From contig BMAT01013372.1 in assembly GCA_019649035.1 (NCBI GenBank), forward strand, positions 8,556 through 38,407: 29,852 bases of DNA, in the 5' to 3' direction. The stretch comes from Elysia marginata (lineage: Eukaryota; Mollusca; Gastropoda; Plakobranchidae). The notes under the pieces were generated by a model. That model did not search any database. It saw only the letters and a program-made list of their open reading frames with translations, and was not told the origin of the DNA. The position numbers and the translations under genes were made by a program. This document shows, piece after piece, positions 9,069 through 21,000 of this stretch. Each line of letters begins with the position of its first letter. The stretch's first letter is position 1.

Positions 9069-12000
9069 CTGAAAGATGTAAAGCAAATGTTGATATAAAA
9101 CAGCATTATAATAAAATGATATTAATTTAACAAAATTTTGGAATGATAATTTTTTTCAAAGAAGAAAAGGAGGAGATGGATGAGGTTCAAAGGGCAGGAG
9201 CAAAAGAGAGAAAAAGAAGAAGAGAAAAAAAATTTAACAGATAACATGTTTTTACTTACCAAGGACTATACTGATAACAACATTTTGTCTACTTTAAGGT
9301 GATTTACAGTCTTATTAATTCAATTTCCTCTCTGGACTTTTTTTACTTCTTATATAATAAGAGAAAAGAACCCCCACCAATCTTGCAAGAATATTTAATG
9401 GCCTCAATCCCACAACTATCTCCAATTTGAGACATGCTGTTTTCTTTTTTCTTCATTTAATAGTAGCACTAGCAGTTTATGTATGTGTTACAAAAGTAAA
9501 CAAACAAAATTAATCATACCACCTTATCCTAACAAGAGTTTTTTCTTAACTGCATTAAAAATGCATTACATATAAACAAAGTAAGAGAGAATTGTATAAA
9601 TTAGCATAATAATAATAAATGAGGGCAAAATGAGACATATACAATTCAAATTCTAGAGCCGTAGATTATTTCTTTAATCTCATTTATTGAACAATACCAG
9701 TTTTAAAACTTTTAGCCTTTTGAGAAGTTCACAAGTTTTAAAAAGAAGCAAAATAATCATTTAATATTGCTTGCACTGACAATCCCCTTTATTTTCAAAA
9801 ATGGTATCTGTGAAGTGTTACCCAAAAATGTTCAAATACAGATTACCTTGACCATATGAGAATATTTCGTATCAGCATCACTCAAGTTTTCTGTCAAGCG
9901 CTTCACTCGGACATTAGCATTCACAGCCTCAGCTTCGCGACTGGGAAGTTGAAAGATTTAAATATTATATATTTCAAGAAATAATCAGACATTTTTTAAA
10001 GAGCAAATACTCTTGTACCAAGCTTTATAAATGGGTAGTTTCTTGACTTTAAAATAAACCAATTGGATTCAAACAAAGACAACTACTCCATTCCATACTT
10101 GACATTGTAAACTTTATTTATACATGACTTCAGTCTGAAGTGCATGCAGGTCTTTAAACTTTAGGTTCATTCAGTGAGACTTAAACACAACAAAACGTAG
10201 GCTAATTCAACCCTATGATATTCTTATACTTATATAAGTTTAAGTCATTACAAAAAAAAATTTTTTTTAATGTTATAAATGCTACAAGGGTTTGTTTTCA
10301 AGCAAAAGGTCATTCAAAAGGTTGATTTTATCAAGTTTTTATTGCCTGTTAAGAGCTTTAGACTCTTTAGGATTAGCCAAGAGGCATTAATATCCTCTCA
10401 GACTCACTAACATACATCATAATTTAATTATGTTCCTTATCTGCTGCAAGGAGTAAGATTTCTAATCATCAATGAACTATTTCTTATTCATCTCCCAACT
10501 CTAAAGTCACATGGGCCAAAATAACATCAACTTTTTACAAACACTACTTCTAAAGTTTAGATCATCCTGACAATGGCAACAAAGTCAGATGATCTATACA
10601 AAATTGGACAGATTTCTTGCAGGCCATATTATTATTGTGGCCACTACTGGTAATATAATTTTTTAAATACACAATACATATATGAATATATTTGTTGTTT
10701 TTTTTTTGTGTGTGTCTCAGGAAGGCCTATAGCCCAAATGTTTTGTATGCATTTTTTAGAAGTGTACAATGACCTAAAAGATGCATATTTTTTCCTACTC
10801 CTGCTCAAATTTCATGCCAGTGAAGTTGTTATAATTTACTGTTAACTTTTCATGTAGGCTTTCCAGATGCGTTAAAAACTATGAACTAAGTACATGTAAA
10901 ATGCTCCTTAGTAGAAAAAGAAAAAAGTAACAATGATTGTTTTAAACTGATACACATGCACCTCTACATTGAGGAAGTGCTTTGATGAGCTGGACGTCAA
11001 TGCCAAAGACTCACATTCACAGAGTAAATGAAATGAATTGTGAAATTAAAATGCTTACTTGAACCTGTCCTCCATGTCTTGAACTGTTTTCTGCATATCT
11101 TCAATTTTTTTCTTCAGAGTCTTATTTTCTTCTTGCTCTTTCTGTTTGAAAATATGAAAAGTACCGTAATAGCCTATATTGAAGAAGAGAAATTTAATGA
11201 ACATGAATTTCAATTTTTTTTTAAATTAAAAAATTAAAGAAACTCAGTTCATTTTAACACGGCATCTTGTTAAGGTTGTAGAGAATAGGGACTTAATTCA
11301 CTCCAGTCGACATGCCTGACAAACCATTAAAAAAACTAGGACCTGACTCAACCAGAAAAATCAACTTCAGAAATCACTCCAGACAAAATTGCTAAAGAAA
11401 TAAAACAATGTGGAAAACAACACCTAGTCATCAATTTGAAATGTGCATAAGGCGAGAGTACAAAAGTATTATGGTACTAAAGAAACAGCTACTCTTTTCC
11501 TCAGTGCCCAAGTAACTCATGATGAAGTTGAAAAGGCTATCAAATGCATTTAGACTGGTAAAGCAGCTGGCATTGATAGGTCACCTCATGAGGTTGGTGT
11601 AGACTTCTGTTTCTCAGGTGCCGCTGATTACGTCTCTGCATGCCAGAAGGTGCCTGCAACTGGTACGATCTGCTCTCAGCCTCATTTCTCTCTGGATTGA
11701 TGGTTAACCTTCTGCATCACGATGGTTTCATAAGCTTGTGGAGTTTTAACCCACACTGGCTCATTCCTTGGCAGCTGGGGTAAAATTAATGTTTTGCGTG
11801 GTGCCTCCTATCAAAATAAATTTTTTGACAGGCTTTTTCCCGTTCATCGGCCAACTTTAATTGCTTCATATTCAATTTCTGAGGATGGAGTTTTAATGGC
11901 AAAACAAGAATCTTTGACCTAGGCTGCCTTCACATGAGCAATTGGGCTTCAATGGCATAGTTCTATAGTTCAGCATAGCAATGTAGAAATCAGATGACTT

Positions 12001-15000
12001 GTTTAACAATCTCTTCATTGTCTGGATCCTCGCTCAGCTTCACCATTCCCTTGTGGATGTCTAGGGCTACTGGTACGATGTTCAAAACCGTGGATAACCG
12101 AGAATTGGGCAAACTCACAAGATGCGAATTGTGGTCCATTGTTGGAGAAAAACGTTTGAGGGATACCATACCTAGAAAATATTGATTTGCAGTGTTCTAT
12201 GGTACTCTGCAAAGATGTCTTTTTGAGAAGGGCAAGCTCAATCAGACCTTTCCACTCGAACATATCCATACAACTTTCTGGAATGTGTAATCTGGAGTGG
12301 TAGATGGTTTGAGTGGTTCTGGTTCAGGTTGGACATCTCTTAGTAAGTCCCTCTATTTGCTTTGATAATTCTGGCCACCAGACAGATGTCTTGGCCATTG
12401 CTCTGCACTAAACAATGCCTAATGACCCTCATGGATTTTTGAGAGAATGTTGGTCTGCAAAGGTTTGGAATCACTAGACAACTGTTATCGAGAAGTAGTC
12501 ATGGTGTACTGTAAGTTCTTGAATAACAGCCCAGAATTTCTTCAACATACTGGCTTTGGTATGCCACAATTTTTTTTATCTATTCATTCTCAAATGGTGA
12601 CTTTGGTCATTCTGTCTTGCAATATTCTTTAATAAGTTTTATAACTTCATCTCGACCCTGTAAGTTTTTTATTTGTTTTTACCTCTGCTTGGTTGCTGGT
12701 AGGCCTTGCATCAATGTGTTGACAAAGGTATGAAGATTTTCTTCCTTTTCAATTTCCTCTGCATCTGCTTTTTAAACTGGTGCTCTCAATAATGCATCCG
12801 CGACATGGAGATCTTTGCCAGCTGTATGAAAGACTGTAAATGAAAAACGCATCAGTCTCATACTGAACCTTTGGACTCAAGGAGGGAGATCGTCCAAGCT
12901 TTTTCTTTTGCAGCAGTGGCACCAATGGTTTAAGGTCCGTTTCAATCTTAAATGACTTAAGACGAATAAGTCTGAGAACTTTTCACAAGCCCATGTGGCT
13001 GCTAAAGCTTCTTTCTCAATCTGCACATATCTTAATTCAGTGCTTGTCATTGACTTTGAGGCGAACATCACAGGTTTCCAGTCATTATCATTCTTCTGGA
13101 ACAGAACGCTGCCGAGTCCAAACTGTGAGGCATCTGAGCCAACTTTAGTTTCCAATTTTACGCCATTGTGAGCTAATACAGGTGTAGTAAACAACGCTTT
13201 CTTGATATCTTGGAATGACTTCTGGTAATTGACGATCCAAATCCAAGCGTTTTCTTTTTTCAAGAGCTGCCTCAGCAGTTCTGTTAGGGTTGAGAGGTTG
13301 CCTATAAATTTTCCACTTTGATTCACCGTTCCCAGCAGTCTCCTAATGTCCGATACATTTTGCAGTTGTGGAAATTATGTGATGGACTCCAATTTGTTCA
13401 GATCAACTTCAACACCATCCTTGGAAAAAATGTGGCCCCAAGATTTTACCCTTGGCACTGCAAAAGCACATTTCTCATTTAGTGTAATTCCTGACTGCCG
13501 AATTCTCTCAAGGATGGTTTCTAGCCTCTCATCATGCTCTTGTTTTGTTCTACCACTAATTAGGATATCATCTATGTTGCAAATGGTGCCAGGGATTCTG
13601 GCTAACACGTGGTACATCTCTCTGTGGAATATTTCTGGCCCTGACGATATTCCGAATGGCATTCTCTTGTTGACATATTTTCCAAAAGGAGTGATATATG
13701 TTGTTAAACCCTGGGACTGCCTAGGCAAAGGAATTTGATCAAAACCTTTGTTATAGCCTAATTTGATGAAAACAGTAGACGATGCCAACTGTGCCAAAAG
13801 GTGATCTGTATTTGGCAATGGGAAGTTTTCTTGCCTGACACTTTCATTGATCTTGGTGAGATCAACGCAAATGCTTACTTTGCCTTGTCTTTTGGAGCTG
13901 CTACAATTGGAGCACACCAGTCAGTGGGTGAATGGACTTCAGTGAAGATGTCATCATCCTCCAGCCTTTCCAACTCTTCTTCCAATTTCTTCTGAAGTGG
14001 CAATGCTAATCAGCTGGGTGTTGAAACAGAAAAGGGTGTTGCTTCCTCTTTGAGCTCTATTGTGTATTTTTTAATCAAATTTTCCCAGGCCTGTAAACCG
14101 TTGTGGAAACTTTTCTTTGATATTCTCTTCTGTGAGTGTGGTGTTCTGTTGACATCCCTTTTTCCCTTTGTCTGGCTCTGTTATCATGTTAATTCTTTGA
14201 ATTATGTTCAATGATTGGATGGCAGGTTGACCCAACAGTGCTTCCTTCTGTCCCCTGAGGACGTTAATCTCTTGGGTGGAAACGTTTGTAGAATTGAGTT
14301 GCAGTAGTACTGTAAACTTTCCTAGCATATCAACTTTTGTTTGACTTGGATCTAAGAACTTTCTGGAGGAGCATGAAAACTGAATTCAAGGTGGGATTGC
14401 TGATTCTGGGATCACTGTAATATCAGCCCCAGGTTCAATTTACCATCAACTTTCCTAGGGTTGTCGACCACGCTTGTGACTGTTTCTAAGAATGTCTCTA
14501 ATTCTACAGAATCCAGTTCATTAACCTTGGCTTGCTTCTTGTTTCCACAAAGTTCGGCAAAATGTCCTCTTTTATTGCAAATGTAACTAACAGCATCATT
14601 TGCAGAAGTTTTATGCACTATGTGCTTTTCCAAATCTAGTACAATTTTAACTGTGTTGGTGTAGGTGCTTTCCGGTGCAAGCCTCCTTGAGGGAATTTCT
14701 TTCGGACAAATTCTTTCCTGACTGCATTCTTTCTATGCTTGTTTTTGACAAGTTCATTTCCTTAACTTGGCGGATGGATTGTTTCATTGCCCTACAAATC
14801 TCTACAGCTCATTTAAGACTGAAATGTTTCCTTTCTTTAAATTTTTCTCTTGTCTTATCATCTCATATTCCAATGACTTTCCTATGACAAATTTATTCTA
14901 TCTTCATCTGTAAAGTTACACTTCTTTGCCATTTCCTTCACTTCAGTGTAGTGTGCCTCTACTCCTTCACCTTGGTTTTGACACCTCTTATAGAATGTGT

Positions 15001-18000
15001 AGGATTCAAACACTTCATTGTGCTCTTCAATGCAAAATGTTTCCATTGCTTGCAAGATCTTGGATAGGTCTGCCCTATCTTCTAATGACAGTGGCAAGCC
15101 TTCAAGGACATTTAGGGCCTCATCTCCAATACATGTCATAAGAACTGCTGTCTGGAACTCTGGAGCTTCCTCTTGTAGCCTTGATGCTACTGCATAATTC
15201 TTCTGTTGACAATAGAACTTTTTACCAGTTCTGTTTAACTTCATTTGAAAAGAAAAGTCTAGCTATTGTGGAGAAAGGAGGTTTGAGGTGAACCTTTTTG
15301 AGGGCAAGACCTCTGTTTGCGCCATTATTCCCCTCAGTAGAGTTAGGCAAAAAGTCTTGAGTAGATCTTGACTTTATTTTCTATTGACGTTGCCTATTTC
15401 ACAACCTTCTAGTCAAATTCACATTTCCAGAGGTAACTTACCGGCAAGCGATACTAGACCTAGAGATCTAGATCTAAATCTCTCGAAGACTATTCTTATG
15501 AAGTAATAACTTAATACTTCCCTTCATATGGTTCATTGGGTGTCATGAATTTAGTCCTCTTTTGACAACAAAAACTCATAGTCTTTGATCTAGATCTACG
15601 GAGGCAACGATCAGTTTTAGATAGACAGTAATGTTTATTCGTTCAGATCATGCAGGCACCAGTGCACAGGTAATATCTGGCCAGTTAGGCCTAAACATTT
15701 ACTATGTAATATGCAAGATTGCATAATCCTACAGTTTATGCCCACAAATTGTACATGTATGAACCTGTTGCTAATGAGTTGTAAAATGCATGTCCAATAT
15801 TTTTGGTTTTATGGAAATCAAGAAAGCACACAAAATAAACAACTAATAGGATTTCTATATCAAACTCTAAATGATTTAGGTACAGCATTAAGATAGCACA
15901 TCAGAAAAAAAAAAACAAAACATGTAAGCTATGTATCTTTGCCCACATTCAATTCCATGCTGTTAGCCGTGAATGAATGAATTCATATATTACTTGTATT
16001 TATATATCTTACATGCAGAAAATCTTCTCAATTAAGTAATAAAATGTAAATAAAATGCAAGTGTCATACAGGTTAATTTCACCTGTATGAGTTTGCCTCT
16101 TTCCATGACAAGTCTCAACAATTCTTCTTTCTCTTTGGATGCCTGCTGAAGTTTACTTGATGTCTCTCCTTCCAAGTGATTTTTATTTTCCAGTTGCAAT
16201 TTTAACTTTTTCTCTGTGTCTGAAATGAAAAAAAATGTGGATGAACTTTAAAGCTTTTATTGACATCCTAAAGTAGAAAAGAAATATGAATTCAGTCTAA
16301 CACCACCAAAGGCAGTATCACAACTTTACATACTCCCCCCTGCAGGCCAATACACACTCTATTTTATTTAAACACTGTTGTATAATAAGACAGTGTTTAT
16401 TTCACCTAGGAGAAGCATACATGCTCCACTAAAAAAAAGAATAAAGACAAACTTGTTAACTAAATTAACTTGTACAGAGCAATCCGTAAGAAGTCAACTC
16501 TTGGTTAAAGTCAACACCTCACAACAGTCCCGTTTTTTCTTCTTTATTTTAGTAACTTTATTTTTCATGAAGTCAACTGCCTCAGACCTATTTTCGCCTA
16601 AAGTCAACAACCTCATGGCCAGATGGAAAGAGATAGAGACAACTCAAAGGGGTCTTGGGAGAGAGAAAGATAAGAGCAGAGGTGAGTGGGTGGGCGACCT
16701 TTGTTTCTATTCAGGATTCAAGACTTTGCGTGCAGCACATGCTCACCTACCTGGGCCCAGTAAGAAATAAGGATTTTCATTCATATTTAGATGAAGAGTT
16801 CAAATCTCAACAATTCCATCGATATAAAACTCGATATATATAGTTGAAGAGCAAGCCTCATTAATATGGTGTTTATTATCATCAAATGGCTTGTCAAAAA
16901 CGAAAAAAATTTGGGGGGTGCATTGTCATGTTGAATTTGAAAAATGTGAAAAAAGATAATTTCATAATTGTTGTCATACGGTGTGTCCGAACTATTTCCT
17001 TAGCGGTAGAACACAATGGGTTTGTGTTCTACGGTGTCTTTGCCATTGTGCAGAATTATTATCTTAGGTTATATCTTGAGTTAAATTACTGTTATATGGA
17101 GGCTTATTCATGTGTAATTGTATGATGGCCAGATAGATATTATATGTTTTATTTTTCACTTCATTATTATGTTAAATAAAAAATAAAACATTATGAAGGA
17201 CACACCGTTATGACTGAAGTTTGTTTTGACTGTTTTCAAGCTCTCTAGGTTATTTGTTTTTATTCTTGAATAGTTAGAGAATGCAAAGAGACCATTTCCC
17301 TATCAGGTAAAAAATTATCGATATTGAACCATACATGCCCTTAAGAAGGTCCTAAGTAATTAAAAATTCAGAGAAACAATAGTATAACTTAAGATTTTGT
17401 AAAATGTGATTTGTCATTTTTTTTAAAAATTGTATATTGCTATTGATTGCTTTGTGTTTAAAGAATTACAAAAAATTTAAATTCTCTTTGTTTTATATTT
17501 CAATCATTTTAATATTCTTCTTGTTGTATTGCATGCAACCTTTGAATAAGGTACTGTAGCTAGATAAAATTTTATACTATTAACCCCACCAAACCGTATT
17601 CCCGGTATACTGGGAATAGGTTAAATTACTCACTACCAGATTCTCGGTATTCCGGGATTCAGAAGTGTATTAAAAAGACGTGTGACATAGTCTAAAAATA
17701 ATCGGAAAAATCACTGGACTTTTCCTGTTCACATGAGCTCAGATGTTTACAAATGGCTTTCCCGCACAATTTGATTGTGTTTTCGCTGTGGTTTTTAATA
17801 ATTTGACGAATTTTTCACCATGAAGCCAGCGCTGGAGTAACCAGGGCCGTTGTGACTTGTCAGGGAAACGGCAAGAAAGGTTTTTTTCAAGAAACGATGT
17901 CTTTGCAGCAAATTATTTATTCTGAAACGTGAATTCGATCAGGAATACCCCTAGACCTACAGTGATGAATCTAGTGAAAATGATTTAAATCGAAACATTG

Positions 18001-21000
18001 ATGAGACCGTTGATAGTTCTAAACCTATATCTAGATCTACAGATGAACCTAGATCTAGACCTGAGGATCTAGGTGGTGGAAGAGATAGGCCTAGACTGAT
18101 TGAAGAAAATTTATACGGCGGATAGGCAGAGACCTTTACTAAAGCCAGCATCTAGCTTTACTGTGTTTCTAAGGATTGGAAGTGTAAACATTCCTGAAGA
18201 AGTAAGTGAAGGCATTCAGTTTCTACAAATTCAGTTGTTTTGCTCAGGAGCCCAGGTGGGAGGGGTTGTCAGCTGCAAGGGCAGAGGGCTGAGAGGGTTA
18301 ATTACTTCTTTCAAAACTCAGCAGCCGAAAGACACCCTCGATTTTTGCTGTCGACACAAAAAGTAACACATTACCATCCAAATTTACAATATTCATAAAA
18401 TCATTAAGTGTACCTTTAAGTGAGGCCTCAAGCTCCACTATTTGCCTCTGTGCATTTTTTAACTCCTCTGTAGTAAGAGCCTGCATTTCAGATAACTGTT
18501 TCCTTAAGGCGTCTTCTTTTCCTCTCTTTTCAATTTGATACTGTCTGTAAAAAATAAATCAATATTACAAAAGTGGTGTCTTAACTCACTTACGTCTAGC
18601 CATATTTAGGTCAACAATCGTTCCTGCCCGGACATTTTTATGCACTTTCCAAAAACTACAAAGAGAAGGCTATTCATCCATTTGAAATATTATTTTTGGA
18701 CCACATGTGAATTCAATAAATGTATGTGAAGTTGAGAGGTAACAAAGGAAAAGATTCTCACTCATTTCTTCATTTTCAATAATTTTTTGACAAACCCTAT
18801 GGTTGCAAATAAATAACAGTGGTTTTTGCTCTAGTGGTGAAAACAGGTGCACACAGATTGCAGATCTATATCTAGAAAATCATTAAGCTTTATCCCACAC
18901 ATTTATGGGCTGTGTCCACCAGTAAGTGTGGATTATGTGACCCAATGCTCATAACGATTTTATTTTTGTATGGTGTATCATTTTAGCAAAACATCTTCTT
19001 ATATTTTTTTTTTTTAGTAAGTACCTCAGTTTTTGTTCCAGCAAACCCTGCTGTTCCTGGGCTGATACACATTTCTTCTCCAGCTGAAAGATCAGATCAT
19101 CCTTTTCTGCCAAAGTTTTAGAAAAAAGGCGACTGTTTTCATCTCTGAGATGAGAATTTTCATCCATCAGTTCCTTGTTGGCTCTCTTGTACTCATCTTT
19201 GATTCTTATCATTTCTTCATGATTGGCAGCAAGCTGGTTAAACCGGCCATCCAGTAAATTGTATTTTTGAATTTCATTTTTTAGCATGGTCTCAGCCTGA
19301 AATAAAACAGCAAATACAATTACAGTAAACCTCGAATTCAACGAACTCGACCCAATGAAACCTTGGGCTCAAAGAGGGACACATGAAGTCCCCTTTTATT
19401 TTCCTCTTTGGCTCTATTAGTAAACCTTGGATCAAACGAGTATAGTGAACCTCGATTTCAACGAGCTCGAACCCAACGAGACCTCGGGCTCAACGAGGGA
19501 TACATGAAGTCCCGTTTTTTTTTACTCTTTGGCTCTATTAAAAAACCTTGGATCCAACGAGTACCAAGTTTTCCCACCTCGGGTTCAACGAGGGAAGTAA
19601 GCCCATTCCTAGGGCTTCGGTACACCAGTAAAATTACATCAAACTGCAGATCATTTATCATTTGATAATTCCCGCGTTTCGACACTCGCGAGCTTATTCT
19701 AGGCCTTTGTCTATGTTACAATGCTTGTTTGCACTTGTCCGGGTGTGTCTGTGTGTGTGCCTCAGCAGTATGTGGGAGCGGGGTAGGGCCAGTGGCGAGC
19801 TGACGAGGATTGTGGCTGGACCAAGGTAGGTCCAGTGATGGACGCAGCGCAAGACATGATGTGCGTGTGTTTTGGGGGTGGGGGAAGGGGACTGAGTAGC
19901 GCAGGACTTCAGATGTAACAAAGGGAAGAGAAGGCTGGGCAAGCCCCAAGCCGGAGGCAAGCAGGAGAGGGGGAGGGGAGGTTGTAGTAGAACTTAACAA
20001 AGCGCGATGCCCGAGATTACATAAACCTACATCTGGCTGTAGACTTTTAGTATCCAACGAGACCTCGGGTTCAAGGAGGATATAATGCAAGGCCCTACTA
20101 TCTCGTTATATCCAAGGTTCACTGTACCAAGTTTTCCAACCTTGGGTTCAACGAGGGAATGAAGCCCATTCCTTGGCTTCAGTAAACTAGTAAAATTACA
20201 TCAAACTGCAGAGTCTTTGGTACACTTCATGTGTTCCAACACTCGCAAGTTTATTCTAAGCCTTTGCCTATTTAGATATGCTTGGACAGTATGTTTGCGC
20301 TTATTAATGTTACTGCCTATGCCTGTTTGTATACCTCATCTTTACAAAGATTAACTATCACTGTAGAGCCTACAGTGCATTTTCTAATCATTTTAAAAAA
20401 ACTTTGTGTCCAACGAGACCTCGGGTTGAACAAGAACATCACGCCAGGCCCTACTATCTCGTTATACCCAAGGTTCCCTGTATAAAATAATAACTTAATC
20501 ATGTCTAGTAGTGGGTTTACAAGTCATCCAGCTTAGTTTTAACAAATCCAAGCTAAAACTTACAAGGACTAAAATGTAATCAGGTAAACAACTGCACAGA
20601 AAACTGAGCAGGAGTTGCAGTAGAGCTGTAAGGATAAGCAAGTTAAATTTTTTCAATAAAGGTATACATTTCAGCTCTTAAAGTACAGACGAAACAAGTG
20701 AGCTATCTGCTTTATGTTTTTGTCAGACAAAAAAAATTAAAATGTGTAAGACACTTACATAAATAGGCACAGGACTAAAAACAAAAGAAAATCTATAATA
20801 TTTTTTTAAACAATATATTATATAAATATGTATGATAAGAACAACAAAGAACTAAAATGTACTTAGAAATCTAGATATAAATGTATCTTTCAAAAAAAAG
20901 GAGTGGAGGGCAAAAAAAGAATAAATAATTCTCGTTTTTAATTGATAGTCCTTTTCATTCCTTTCACTATGTAATAATGTTACAATTTTTAGGCCGCTAG

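Larger units (their letters stand above)
11600..15244 (-). mobile_element. Broken Ty3/gypsy-type LTR retrotransposon (gag-pol remnant)
   Basis: Domains are collinear on the minus strand: gag (15244 to about 14700), zinc knuckle and protease (14633-14080), reverse transcriptase (13917-13375), RNase H (13326-12877), integrase (about 12450-12015) and the pol C-terminus (about 11760-11600). The order RT-RH-IN is that of Ty3/gypsy. Many frameshifts and stops interrupt it and several catalytic residues are lost, so it is inactive. It sits in the CCDC89 intron 11142-16082 in the same orientation as the gene. I could not find a pair of LTRs, a primer-binding site I trust, or an env gene. Confidence 0.88.

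Noticed and set aside
13346..13995. Plus-strand frames at 13346-13738 and 13801-13995
   Set aside because: They are antisense shadows of the Ty3 reverse transcriptase.
15310..15330. Ty3 primer-binding site (TGGCGCAAACAG on the minus strand)
   Set aside because: Only a few bases fit a tRNA 3' end and no LTR pair was found; not enough to annotate.
16378..16843. Plus-strand frames of 130 and 62 codons
   Set aside because: They overlap in two frames, lack any family signature, and lie in a CCDC89 intron on the opposite strand.
19321..19560. CRISPR-like or regulatory tandem repeat
   Set aside because: There are only two 120-bp copies, starting with a transposon end in a eukaryotic intron; it is a duplicated TIR region.
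19694..20090. Minus-strand frames of 124 and 88 codons
   Set aside because: They overlap in two frames within the GC-rich centre of the transposon array, where stops are rare by composition.
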